Counted from the first letter of the stretch, positions 17,180-26,512 are shown. The stretch is DNA of 37,047 nucleotides from Candidatus Thorarchaeota archaeon (GCA_016840825.1 JAEORN010000265.1:1-37047), one strand, 5' to 3'. Notes: generated by a model from the sequence alone, not told the origin. A program made the numbers and translations.

Positions 17180-18940
17180 TTGCTTTACGAAGTATTGGCA
17201 CAAAAATTTGATGATATAGAAAAAGCAACTGGTTCAATCGAGAAGACACAAATCTTCGCAGATCTTCTAAAAGAAACTCCTCCTGAACTTGTTGGTAAAG
17301 TATTATCCTTGACAATTGGGAAGCTCTTTCCAGATTGGAAAGGAGAGCCTGAACTTGGTATAGCAGAGAAGATGGCAATTCAAATAGTTTCCATTGCTGC
17401 TTCAATTCCTGAATCAGACGTTCATGACTCCCTGCGTGCAACAGGAGATCTTGGTAGATCCGGAGAGATTCTTCTTCAAGGAGGTTCTGGACAGACCTCT
17501 CTGTTCCCTCAAGAGGTCACCATCACTTCCGTCTATGATACCTTCATCAGAGTATCACAAACCTCTGGATCAGGAAGCAATAAAGAGAAGATCTCTCTTC
17601 TTGTAGGATTGCTGAATGACGCAAAGCCAATTGAAATCAGATATTTGCTACGTATACTTACAGGAACGATGCGTTTTGGACTTGGCTATATGGGAATAAT
17701 GGATGCTCTCTCCATCGCATATACTGGTGATAAGAGCATCAGGCCTGATATCGAAAATGCATTCAATGTTTGCAGTGATTTGATTAATGTAGCTTCGATG
17801 TTAGCTACTAAAGGTCCAGATTCTCTCAAAGAGATACATGTTGAGGTAGGAATACCAATTAGGATGATGGCCGCCAAGAAGCTTTCGAGTTCTGCTGAGA
17901 TTATAGAGAAGGCAGGTGGATCTGTACTTGTTGAGTACAAGTACGATGGTGAACGAGTGCAGGTTCACAAGGATGGAGAAAAAGTAATTCTCTTCTCTCG
18001 AAGGCAAGAAGTCATCACTCATCAATACCCCGATATTGTAGAATATGTGCAAAAATACGTAAGGCCTACGACATGTGTTCTAGAAGGGGAATGTCTTGCT
18101 ATAGATCCAGAATCTAAACAAATTCGTCCTTTTCAAGACTTGATGCGAAGAAGAAGAAAGACAGGTATTGAAGAGATGAGAAAAGAAGTTCCTGTCATTG
18201 TTCGATTCTTTGACATTCTCTATTTAGAAGGTGAGGATGTAACTAGTGAGTCAATGCTCAAAAGACGCGAACATCTAATGAATTCAATCGAATCTAATGA
18301 GTATATTGACCTTACAAGCGGCAAGGTTGTAGCGACAGCAGAGGATATTGACTCTATATTCGCAGAAGCATTGGGTACAGGGCATGAAGGAATCATTGCT
18401 AAGGCAATTCATGAAACCTCAACTTACCAAGCAGGCTCACGGAGTTGGTTATGGATTAAATTGAAAGCATCATATCAAGAAGGTCTAACCGATTCAGTCG
18501 ATCTAGTAATCATTGGTGCCATGCATGGTCGTGGAAAAAGAACTGGTGTCTATGGAACTATCCTAGCTTCAGCTTACGATCCAATAAATGACACTTACCC
18601 TACAGTATGCAAGATAGGAACTGGTTTCACGGATGAGATTCTAAGTCAGTTCAAAGAAAGATTAGAGCCATTGCAAATAGATGCCCCTGATTCAAGGGTT
18701 CTCTCAGATATTTCAGCTGATGTTTGGTTTGAACCATCAATTGTCATTGAGGTGTTGGGTGATGAGATTACAATTAGCCCAACACATCATGCTGGAAGGG
18801 GTCAAATAGATGGTGGAGGTCTCGCAATACGATTTCCGAGATTCACAGGTAGATGGCGTGATGATAAGGAACCTACTCAAGCTACGACTGTAGCAGATTT
18901 GATTGAGATGTTTGAAAATCAGAAATCTCGAGGTACATAG
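17180..18940 (+). CDS. lig: ATP-dependent DNA ligase
   Basis: Seals nicks in DNA during replication and repair through a ligase-AMP intermediate. The adenylation motif is EYKYDGERVQ with K254 as the likely nucleophile (counted from this start). Other motifs seen are FSRRQE, VLEGECLAID, FFDILY, EGIIAK and the WLWIKLK motif V. An N-terminal helical DNA-binding domain and a C-terminal OB-fold (GRGKRTGVYGT onward) complete the archaeal layout, at 586 residues. The TTG at 17180 gives LLYEVLAQKFDDIEKATG, aligning with the usual MLYxxLA start, and has GGTGA seven bases upstream; the TATA box at 17131 rules against the GTG at 17141. Confidence 0.96.
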   Translation: MLYEVLAQKFDDIEKATGSIEKTQIFADLLKETPPELVGKVLSLTIGKLFPDWKGEPELGIAEKMAIQIVSIAASIPESDVHDSLRATGDLGRSGEILLQGGSGQTSLFPQEVTITSVYDTFIRVSQTSGSGSNKEKISLLVGLLNDAKPIEIRYLLRILTGTMRFGLGYMGIMDALSIAYTGDKSIRPDIENAFNVCSDLINVASMLATKGPDSLKEIHVEVGIPIRMMAAKKLSSSAEIIEKAGGSVLVEYKYDGERVQVHKDGEKVILFSRRQEVITHQYPDIVEYVQKYVRPTTCVLEGECLAIDPESKQIRPFQDLMRRRRKTGIEEMRKEVPVIVRFFDILYLEGEDVTSESMLKRREHLMNSIESNEYIDLTSGKVVATAEDIDSIFAEALGTGHEGIIAKAIHETSTYQAGSRSWLWIKLKASYQEGLTDSVDLVIIGAMHGRGKRTGVYGTILASAYDPINDTYPTVCKIGTGFTDEILSQFKERLEPLQIDAPDSRVLSDISADVWFEPSIVIEVLGDEITISPTHHAGRGQIDGGGLAIRFPRFTGRWRDDKEPTQATTVADLIEMFENQKSRGT

Positions 18941-18992
18941 GCAACAGTTTTACATGTGAGAATGTGCTTTTCTAGTATCCTGAGTGATGATT

Positions 18993-19451
18993 ATGCATAG
19001 CATTCGTGTTACTGATCCAAAGATGGGTTTTAGCTCCGCTCATTTCGTCTTCACCTCAGAAGAGTATGAGTCCCTTCATGGGCACAACTATACAGTTGAG
19101 GTAATCATTGAGGGATCATTGGATGAATATGGAATGCTATTAGATTTCAGGCAAGTAAAACATGAGGTCGCTCGAGTTTGCAAAAGCATCGATCATAAGA
19201 TTCTCTTGCCTGGAATATCTCCTCATCTTAGCATAGTGGAGGAGGGAGGCCAAGTCGTGGTCAGTGTTCTGGATCGGAGGTACAGTTTTCCAGTTTCTGA
19301 TTGCATAATCTTACCAATAAAAGCAACGACCGCTGAGCTTCTAGCTGAGTTCCTCCACAAGGAAATCGGATTTTCGATACCTGGAAAAGTCACAATTTGT
19401 GTCAGTGAGAACACTGGCACTATGGGTTGCTATACAGATAAGAAGAAGTAA
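18993..19451 (+). CDS. 6-pyruvoyltetrahydropterin synthase (PTPS/QueD) family enzyme, Glu variant
   Basis: COG0720 pterin enzyme acting on dihydroneopterin-type substrates. Counting from this ATG, the zinc histidines are H17 (FSSAHF), H29 and H31 (LHGHNY). QueD-type enzymes have a catalytic Cys four residues before HGH; here the sequence is EEYESLHGH, with no Cys and a Glu three residues before HGH. As I recall, PTPS-III enzymes replace this Cys with Glu and release 6-hydroxymethyldihydropterin. That product would feed tetrahydromethanopterin or folate synthesis, in keeping with mptA in this window, rather than archaeosine. Starts at 18984 (GTG) and 18987 (ATG) are also in frame; GAGTGA five bases before 18993 favours the latter. 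It lies 52 bp after the ligase. Confidence 0.87.
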   Translation: MHSIRVTDPKMGFSSAHFVFTSEEYESLHGHNYTVEVIIEGSLDEYGMLLDFRQVKHEVARVCKSIDHKILLPGISPHLSIVEEGGQVVVSVLDRRYSFPVSDCIILPIKATTAELLAEFLHKEIGFSIPGKVTICVSENTGTMGCYTDKKK

Positions 19452-19453
19452 GT

Positions 19454-20917
19454 TTAGACATTGGTATCAGCTTGAGGTAGCCAAATCAGGAATCGAACAC
19501 CATTTGAGGATTCATTGGGTACTCTATCTTGTACATCAATTCTCCCACCATATTTTGTTACAATCTGTTTAGCCTGATGTATTCCAACTCCACCAAATCG
19601 TCTCTCTGCATCGAATAGGGACTTCTTCAGTTTATCAGGAATACCCGGCCCGTCATCAGCAACAGACACCTCATATCCCCTGGTTTTTTCTCCTACCTCT
19701 ACCCATATTTCAGAGGTTTTGCCTTTTCCATGAGTTATCGAGTTATTTAGGAGATTTGAGATTAGGTTTGTTAGGAACCTATCCACATTGACTATCGCTG
19801 TATCAACACTACATTTCAGATTTACTATCATGCCTGGATTCTTCTCCTGAAAATCATGGATACAGTCCTTCACAACCATGCAAAGATTTTGGCTAGTTAG
19901 TGCGGTCACTGGCAGCTCAGCGGTGAGAGAAACATTCTTGATGACTTGCTCACACCTTCTTACAGATTCTGTTATCCTTTCTATGAAATGGTGATTTCTT
20001 GGTGATTCCTCTGTTTGAGTTAGGAGATCAGCACTCATTAAAATCGCTTGAAGGTAGTTCCTGATATCATGTCCCATAATGTCGAGGTATAGGTTTGCCA
20101 TGTAATTAGATGCTCGTAGCTGTTCTTCCGCGAGTTTTAGATCGGAGATATCCCTTAATATAACAACAATGTGCTCTCCGTCTTCATGAGGACTTAGATT
20201 TGCTGAGTGCCACTTTCGAAAACCTGCTACACTTCCTATGTAGTCAAAAAGGATAGTCTGTTTGGAGTATAGAACACGATTTGATAGGGATAGAAACACA
20301 CCAGCAGTACCAGTATCAAAGATATCATTGATATGCTTTCCAAGCATTTCTTCTGGTTTTGTTTTTGGTAACAAGCTAGTGGTGGAATAATACTCAGTAA
20401 CATACCCTTTGGCATCTAATACAAAGATGATATCACTAATAGACTCAACGAGTAATCTATAGCGAATTTCGCTATCATGCAGTGCAATCTCAGCAAGTCG
20501 TTTCTCTTTGCGAGTTTTCGCTTCTTGAATCTCTCTTCTGATTGCTGGTACTAGCCTACTAAGATTATCTTTAATTATGTAATCATGTGCACCAGACTTC
20601 ATCATTGAAACAGCTGCTTCATCGGAGATTGTTCCTGAAACTATGATTAATGGTAGATCTGGGTCGTGTTCTCTTACAATTCTTAACGCAACGCTTGCCT
20701 CAAATTCAGGTAGAAGGTAATCGCATATTGCTACATCCCATTCACTAGATTGCAACGCACTCCTCAATTCCTCTTCAGTTGCAACTTGTTTTAATGTTGG
20801 TTGAAAACCTCCTCTGATTAGATTGCGCTTGAGGAGAATAACATCATCCTCTGAGTCTTCAATACAAATCACTCTGAGGTTATTTTCCACATTCATTACC
20901 TTCTTTGGGTTTAACAT
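19454..20917 (-). CDS. Receiver-PAS-histidine kinase
   Basis: Cytosolic two-component protein of 487 residues. An N-terminal receiver domain spans about 14-130, with phospho-acceptor D66 in CDYLLPEF. A PAS domain follows (about 150-265), then a dimerisation segment with H283 in MGHDIRN, and an HATPase domain with NLISNLLNNS, DDGPGIPD and GGVGIHQA. There are no membrane segments. The receiver at the front means it can take phosphate from another kinase before signalling itself. Its start overlaps the lone receiver gene; ATG at 20917, ATG at 20896 and GTG at 20890 are all possible. Its stop lies two bases from the stop of the convergent PTPS gene. Input ligand unknown. Confidence 0.9.
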   Translation of the reverse strand: MLNPKKVMNVENNLRVICIEDSEDDVILLKRNLIRGGFQPTLKQVATEEELRSALQSSEWDVAICDYLLPEFEASVALRIVREHDPDLPLIIVSGTISDEAAVSMMKSGAHDYIIKDNLSRLVPAIRREIQEAKTRKEKRLAEIALHDSEIRYRLLVESISDIIFVLDAKGYVTEYYSTTSLLPKTKPEEMLGKHINDIFDTGTAGVFLSLSNRVLYSKQTILFDYIGSVAGFRKWHSANLSPHEDGEHIVVILRDISDLKLAEEQLRASNYMANLYLDIMGHDIRNYLQAILMSADLLTQTEESPRNHHFIERITESVRRCEQVIKNVSLTAELPVTALTSQNLCMVVKDCIHDFQEKNPGMIVNLKCSVDTAIVNVDRFLTNLISNLLNNSITHGKGKTSEIWVEVGEKTRGYEVSVADDGPGIPDKLKKSLFDAERRFGGVGIHQAKQIVTKYGGRIDVQDRVPNESSNGVRFLIWLPQADTNV

Positions 20918-21332
20918 TTAGTACCAGCCAGTATAAACCTAATGTCTGTATTGCTTGGACAAACTGCTCAAAGTCCACTGGTTTTTGGATATAGCTATTC
21001 GCACCAAGATTATAGCTTTCACAGACATCTCTATCTTCCCTTGATGAAGTCAAGATAACGACAGGAAGCCATTTGAATCTTGTATCCTCTCTAATAGTCT
21101 TTAGAAATTCTAGTCCCCCCATCCGAGGCATATTCAAATCGAGAAGAATCACAACAGGATTTCTATCCACATTATCTGAGTAGTCTTCTTCCTTTTTCAG
21201 ATAGTTTAATGCTTGAATCCCATCGTTGGCAACAACAATCTCATTCAGAATGTTTGATTTCTTAAAGGCCCGTTGAGTGAGTACAATGTCATCCTGATTA
21301 TCTTCCACCAATAGGATTTTTTCCAAACTCAT
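20880..21332 (-). CDS. Single-domain response regulator (Rcp1/CheY-like receiver)
   Basis: A 150-residue receiver with no output domain. Seen: acidic pocket EDNQDD near residues 10-15, phospho-acceptor D65 in LLDLNMP, the ILTSS motif and the conserved lysine in YIQKP. It resembles the Rcp1 group that partners phytochrome-like kinases, and the kinase gene directly upstream has that type of C-terminal kinase core. It lies 15 bp after the kinase stop and overlaps the next kinase gene, so a relay from the large kinase through this receiver to the hybrid kinase is plausible. Confidence 0.93.
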   Translation of the reverse strand: MSLEKILLVEDNQDDIVLTQRAFKKSNILNEIVVANDGIQALNYLKKEEDYSDNVDRNPVVILLDLNMPRMGGLEFLKTIREDTRFKWLPVVILTSSREDRDVCESYNLGANSYIQKPVDFEQFVQAIQTLGLYWLVLNVKPKEGNECGK

Positions 21333-21347
21333 CTTGTTTCCTCCCTA

Positions 21348-24300
21348 TTACTGTAAGGTGAAATAGAATGTGGCTCCAACATCCTGTTCAGCTTCAGCCC
21401 AAATTCTACCTCCATGCCGATTTATTATTCTCATAACAGTCGCTAATCCTATCCCTGATCCCTCAAATTCATCGATTCCGTGCAGTCTTTGAAACGGCTT
21501 AAACAATTTTTCAATATACTCCATATTGAATCCAACACCGTTATCTTTAATGAAGTATACTCCTTCTTCTTTCCTTCCGAATCTAATTTGAGGATTCTTC
21601 TTTGTTGATGTGAATTTCCATGAATTTCCTAGAAGATTTTGTAAGACAACTCTCATCAATCTCTTATCGCATCTGGCAATGATATCGGGTTCGATTGTAA
21701 GTTCAACAGATCTTTCAGGATCCATTTCTGTCAACTCAGTTACTACCTCTTCTGCTAACCTTGAGAGATTCACATCGACCCTCTCCATCTCAGTTCTAGC
21801 TACTCGCGACAGCCCTAATATGTCTTCGATCAGATCTGCCATATTAATGGCTCCCGATCTAATACGATTCAAGTAATCTTTACCTACTTCATCAAGTGAT
21901 TTGCTGTAATCCTCAAGGACTGCTTGACTAAAACCATCAATGATACGCAGTGGAGCTCGAAGATCGTGTGAGACTGAGTAGGCAAAAGCTTCCAACTCCT
22001 TGTTTGCTGCTTCAAGCTCAGCAGTCCGTTCTTTGACTCTTCGTGTTAGTTCCTGATTCAGCTTTCTTACTTCTTCCTCTGCATGAACTCGTTCAGTTAT
22101 ATCTGAAATGAATGCTACTGTTCCCTCAACTTCTCCCGTATCGTCTCGAGAGGGGATTGCTGAAATTCTCACAATTCTTTCTTCACCATCTTTTCGAATC
22201 ATTCTTACTTGATATGTTGAAGAGATACCATATCTTCTTGATTCAGTTTCTCTTCTGATAGTTTCAACATCATCAGGATGGATGAGCATCATTGAATCTA
22301 TACCTAGCAATTCTCCTTTTTCATACCCAAGTATCTTTGAGAATGAATCATTCACGAACACGAATTTCTCATCCAAATCAACAATTCCAATTCCCTCTGA
22401 GAGATCAGTTAGAAGTTCTCGATACCTCCGAAGGCTCATTCGATAGGCTTGCTCCGTTTGCTTCCTCTCCAAGATATTAACCAATAGACCTGCAACAGTT
22501 TCGAAGAATACTGAATCTGCTGGTGAAATAATATCTGGTTTGCTGGACCCAGCTGAGAATGTTCCTATTAATTTCTCATCCTTATTTACTAAAGGCATAA
22601 CCAAAAGAGAGCGAAATCCTAATCTTCGCAGATTCGAAAATTGATCCAAATCTAGATCCTTTGTAATATCTGGGGAGAATATCCTATCTCTGGATTTTGC
22701 CACAATAGAAATGATGAATGAATTCGCTTCTTCAGTTTCCATCGGAATATCCATCTCGGCAACATCTTGAGGGACTCCAAAGGATGCAGTTGGCTTAAGC
22801 ACAGCAGTTCGAGGGTCATACAATCGGAGAGTACCAATCTCTAGATTCATGGCTTTGATAAATCCTTCAAGAATCCTGTTGGCTAAATCCTCTGTATCTG
22901 AAGCGAATATTGCTGATTCTGCAATACTCCTGAAGGATGCCCGTTCTCTTCGTAGTGTTTCAACCGCTCTGTACCTTTCTGTAATATCAACAACGCTCAA
23001 TTGCACAGCTGGAGCATTATCATAGATGATCTTACTCCCAAACATCTCGAACCATGCTAAGGTTTCTCCTTCGGTAAAAACCCTCACAACTATCGATGGT
23101 TGGTCATGACCTTCAAAACACCTGTTCAGGAATATTGTTGTTGGTTCAAGGTCGTCAGGGTGAATTAGAGTAACGAGATCTTGGAGTTGCATCCTTTTGA
23201 GTTCATCAGCATCTTTCTTTATCTGCTGGAATAGCATACTATTAGCGAATTTTATCATTCTCTCCTTTTCATCAATTACTGCAATTCCCATGAGTGATTG
23301 TTCGATGACTGAGCGATACTTCGATTCAGACTCTCTCAATGCTTGCTCGATGTGTATTCTGTTTGTGATGTCAGTTAACACTGACTGAGTATGAGTGATT
23401 GTACCCTCATCATCTCTTCTTAGTACTGTATAGTCTCCAATCCACCGAACATCTCCATTCTTTGTCACGATTCTGTATGGCTCATGAATATAACTCTCAC
23501 AAAGCCGATCGGCTCTGAATCCGCGCATCTCTTCTCTTATGCGGGCTATATCTTCTGGGTGAATTAGATCTCGGTATTGGACCGCACCTGACCTCAAATC
23601 TGATAACGGATATCCAAATAGATCCTCAGCATTGCCAGTGACGTACTCAACAGGTCTGCCTAGGGTTTCCAAATTTCTTTCTGGTATCTCTTTCCATAGA
23701 AACGCAACGACTGGACTTAGGTTAATGATGTTATAGGCTTGTTCTAACTCCTTAGCTGCCTCAACTCTTGCTGTAATCTCTCTGATTACTGAAACTGTAC
23801 TAATGCCATCTTCGTGGGGTGAGATACTGGCTGAGAACCATCTCATTTTTATATTGTCTGGGAGTGGATAGTCGAATGTTTCGCTCTTTCCGGTTGACTT
23901 TACCCTCTCCATTGCTTCATAGTAAGGGATAGATACTTCTTGAGGAAGAACTTCCTTGATATGTTTCCCAAGAAACTCTGAGGGGGGAACATAGAGATCA
24001 CTCTCATCCTTCGCATAGTACTCTGCATATTTTCCTTCACCATCAAACACAAAGACAAGATCGTCGAGGGACTGTAATAGTGTCCGGAATTTCTTCTCAC
24101 TATCTCTTAGCTCATTATCTGCTGTTATCTTTTCCGTCACATCTTCAGCGGTTCCCAGAAGACCAATGATTTTATCGTCAGGATCAGTGAGTGGTACCTT
24201 AATCGTTCTGAACCAAGCATCATTTCCGTCTGCTTTCCGCATTTGCTCGATCTTTTCGTATTTTGAGATTGAACCATCGAGAATGATTTTATCAACCTCA

Positions 24301-26411
24301 ACGAATCCCTCAGATTCAGTCGCCCTCCACGGAAGTTGGAAATCGTCCAAACCAACAATCTCATCAGGACTCTGAAAACCTGCATTAATTGCGAAGACCT
24401 CGTTACAACCTAGATACCTTGATTCGGTGTCTTTCCAAAAAACGTAATGTGGAATATTATTCATTACAAGACTGAGCATTTCTTGGGATTTCCTCAATTC
24501 CTGCTGGGCGGCTCGTTTCTCTGTGATATCCTCACCTGAACTAATTACACCGATTGCCATTCCTTCCTCATTCTTAAGTACTGAAGTATGCCATGCTATT
24601 AAGCGAGATTCACCAGCTTTCGTATTCAGGTTTCTCTCAACGTACTCTAGAGTTTCAATACCACCATCAATCAATTTTTGAAAATTCTTTCTTGCCTCTT
24701 CTCTCTCTGACTGTAGATTATAGTCAAACCAAGAAGTACCTATGAGTTCTTCCTGAGAATAACCTAGTACTTCCGTTCCCTTTCTATTGATTAAAGTGAT
24801 ATCTCCAGCATCATTGAGAACAAGGAAGATTACACCTGCCATTTGAAGATACATCTCTGCGCGGTCTCGTTCCTTTTTTACTGCATCTTCAGCTTGGACA
24901 CCTTCAGTTATGTCAATTAGAGTCCGTTGCATAGCTGGCTTGCCGTCGAATTCTGAAATGGCGATATTAGCTTCAACCCATCTTACTTCTCCATTCGGTC
25001 TAATTATTCTATAGCGGTTTGATGGTTCTAATTGCCCGGATCTCGAGTATTCTCTAAATCTTTCTCGAATTTCTTCTCTATCATCAGGATGTATTAGATT
25101 CCAAGTTTCTTCCGAATCCAGAGCATAAATCTCTTCGATAGATCTACCAGTTATTTCTGCATACCTTGGATTAGCATAGACTACATGTCTATCCTGCATG
25201 ATTTGGATTCCTTGCAGAGAACGTTCTGCTAAACCTCTGAACTTTCTTTCTGATTGTCTAATCTCTTCTTCTACTTGTTTCCTCTCACTGATATCTCGCA
25301 TGATACTTTGGATATGCAATGGATTTCCATCTCTATCCTTGACCAATGAAATGTTCACTTCAACAGGAATCTCTTTGCCATCTTTTCTTTTCACAATCCT
25401 TTCATAGATATCAAATCTCTCAGTATCTAGTATTTCAGCAAGTCTTTTCCTGCTTTCAGGATGTTCTCTATCAACAATAACTTCTTTATACGAGAGGTGA
25501 GTAAGCTCTTCGACTGAGTAACCCAGCATATCAGCGGCTCTTTGATTGACTTCTAGGTGATTTCCTTCTAGATCCAGTATAAACACTGCATCGTTGTTCA
25601 AATCCAATAATGCACTATAACGCTTCTCCGTTCTTTCTCTCTCAAGCTCAGCTTTCCTTCTTTCTGTGATATCGTGAATGAATGAACAGAGAAGAAATCC
25701 CTTCTCGGTCTTAATAGGTGCCGAGTATTGTTGGATAATTATTTCCTCACCTAATTTTGTTGTCGCATGATTTTCAAGAACCTTCTGTAGCCAAGAAGCT
25801 GCGCCTGTTTCTAGGAACTCCATGAAAGATTGTACGATGGATTCTCTTGCCAGACCTTGCTTTCTGTTTTCTGTCATTAGCTCATATTGAATATCCCATG
25901 CTTTCCTACCAATGACTTCTTCTCTGGATATTTGAAATATCTCCTCTTGAGCTCGATTCCATTTAATGATGTTTCCTTGTTCATCTACTAGCATTATTCC
26001 CTCAGGGGATTCGTTGAATAGACTTCTAAGCATACTTTCATTCTTGCTTAATTCCTCTTCAGCTTTAATTTGGTCTGAAATATCATTGGCGATTAACACT
26101 ACAGATGAAACTAGATTATTGGTTATCACTGGACCTATTCTCAGTCTATTCCAAGTTCCATCTTCTGTGGCAAATACCAAGTATTTTGTGTCCTGCGTTG
26201 CAATTACATCTGCAATAATCTCCTTGAATTCCTGTACATACTCCTCTTTCATGAATCCAAATATACTCTCATCAAGCAATTCGGATCTTGATAATCCAAA
26301 TGCTTGTCTATTGGAATACTCTATTCTACCCTCCCGTGATGCCATAATAATGAGAGTAGGAGCTTGCTCTAGAATAGTTGACAGAATCTGAGAATTATCT
26401 GAAGTAGACAT
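21348..26411 (-). CDS. Giant cytosolic histidine kinase with ten PAS domains and one GAF
   Basis: About 1687 residues with no signal peptide or membrane segment. From the N-terminus I count nine PAS/PAC units in a row, each about 115-135 residues and usually closing with DITE or DISE plus a short coiled linker. A GAF domain follows (about 1150-1320), then a tenth PAS, a coiled linker (RRVKERTAELEAANKELEAFAYS), H1482 in SHDLRAPLR, and an HATPase with NLLGNSWKF, DNGVGF and GSGIGLA. The kinase core is of the phytochrome-like kind. Ligands of the sensors are unknown. The ATG at 26411 has GGGGTG nine bases upstream; a GTG at 26423 is the alternative. It heads a three-gene operon and is divergent from mptA. 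Confidence 0.93.
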   Translation of the reverse strand: MSTSDNSQILSTILEQAPTLIIMASREGRIEYSNRQAFGLSRSELLDESIFGFMKEEYVQEFKEIIADVIATQDTKYLVFATEDGTWNRLRIGPVITNNLVSSVVLIANDISDQIKAEEELSKNESMLRSLFNESPEGIMLVDEQGNIIKWNRAQEEIFQISREEVIGRKAWDIQYELMTENRKQGLARESIVQSFMEFLETGAASWLQKVLENHATTKLGEEIIIQQYSAPIKTEKGFLLCSFIHDITERRKAELERERTEKRYSALLDLNNDAVFILDLEGNHLEVNQRAADMLGYSVEELTHLSYKEVIVDREHPESRKRLAEILDTERFDIYERIVKRKDGKEIPVEVNISLVKDRDGNPLHIQSIMRDISERKQVEEEIRQSERKFRGLAERSLQGIQIMQDRHVVYANPRYAEITGRSIEEIYALDSEETWNLIHPDDREEIRERFREYSRSGQLEPSNRYRIIRPNGEVRWVEANIAISEFDGKPAMQRTLIDITEGVQAEDAVKKERDRAEMYLQMAGVIFLVLNDAGDITLINRKGTEVLGYSQEELIGTSWFDYNLQSEREEARKNFQKLIDGGIETLEYVERNLNTKAGESRLIAWHTSVLKNEEGMAIGVISSGEDITEKRAAQQELRKSQEMLSLVMNNIPHYVFWKDTESRYLGCNEVFAINAGFQSPDEIVGLDDFQLPWRATESEGFVEVDKIILDGSISKYEKIEQMRKADGNDAWFRTIKVPLTDPDDKIIGLLGTAEDVTEKITADNELRDSEKKFRTLLQSLDDLVFVFDGEGKYAEYYAKDESDLYVPPSEFLGKHIKEVLPQEVSIPYYEAMERVKSTGKSETFDYPLPDNIKMRWFSASISPHEDGISTVSVIREITARVEAAKELEQAYNIINLSPVVAFLWKEIPERNLETLGRPVEYVTGNAEDLFGYPLSDLRSGAVQYRDLIHPEDIARIREEMRGFRADRLCESYIHEPYRIVTKNGDVRWIGDYTVLRRDDEGTITHTQSVLTDITNRIHIEQALRESESKYRSVIEQSLMGIAVIDEKERMIKFANSMLFQQIKKDADELKRMQLQDLVTLIHPDDLEPTTIFLNRCFEGHDQPSIVVRVFTEGETLAWFEMFGSKIIYDNAPAVQLSVVDITERYRAVETLRRERASFRSIAESAIFASDTEDLANRILEGFIKAMNLEIGTLRLYDPRTAVLKPTASFGVPQDVAEMDIPMETEEANSFIISIVAKSRDRIFSPDITKDLDLDQFSNLRRLGFRSLLVMPLVNKDEKLIGTFSAGSSKPDIISPADSVFFETVAGLLVNILERKQTEQAYRMSLRRYRELLTDLSEGIGIVDLDEKFVFVNDSFSKILGYEKGELLGIDSMMLIHPDDVETIRRETESRRYGISSTYQVRMIRKDGEERIVRISAIPSRDDTGEVEGTVAFISDITERVHAEEEVRKLNQELTRRVKERTAELEAANKELEAFAYSVSHDLRAPLRIIDGFSQAVLEDYSKSLDEVGKDYLNRIRSGAINMADLIEDILGLSRVARTEMERVDVNLSRLAEEVVTELTEMDPERSVELTIEPDIIARCDKRLMRVVLQNLLGNSWKFTSTKKNPQIRFGRKEEGVYFIKDNGVGFNMEYIEKLFKPFQRLHGIDEFEGSGIGLATVMRIINRHGGRIWAEAEQDVGATFYFTLQ

Positions 26412-26439
26412 TGACCGATGCACCCCTTGCAGATAACAT
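26395..26439 (-). CDS. Possible 14-codon leader ORF before the giant kinase
   Basis: An ATG at 26439 has the best ribosome-binding site of the region, GGAGGAG at 26454-26448 with eight bases between. It encodes MLSARGASVNVYFR and stops inside the kinase gene, overlapping its ATG by 17 bases in another frame. It may couple translation to the kinase. Alternatively, loss of one G from the GGGG run would fuse it in frame to the kinase, so it could mark a sequencing or real frameshift. Confidence 0.4.
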   Translation of the reverse strand: MLSARGASVNVYFR

Positions 26440-26475
26440 ATCCTATTCTCCTCCGCTATTTAATTTAATTTGGAC

Positions 26476-26484
26476 TTTATATAA
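26476..26484. promoter_or_regulatory. Symmetric TATA box between mptA and the kinase operon
   Basis: TTTATATAA on the plus strand, TTATATAAA on the minus strand. It is an almost ideal archaeal TATA box for mptA, with start near 26508, and stands 37 bp before the leader ATG of the kinase operon, so it could serve both directions. Confidence 0.6.
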
Positions 26485-26493
26485 CAAACAATC

Positions 26494-26512
26494 ATGCTTT
26501 AGGCCCAAGCAT
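26494..26512. promoter_or_regulatory. Inverted repeat at the mptA start site
   Basis: ATGCTT and AAGCAT are separated by seven bases. The element begins ten bases after the TATA box and covers the expected transcription start. It could be an operator or the first hairpin of the leader. Confidence 0.35.
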
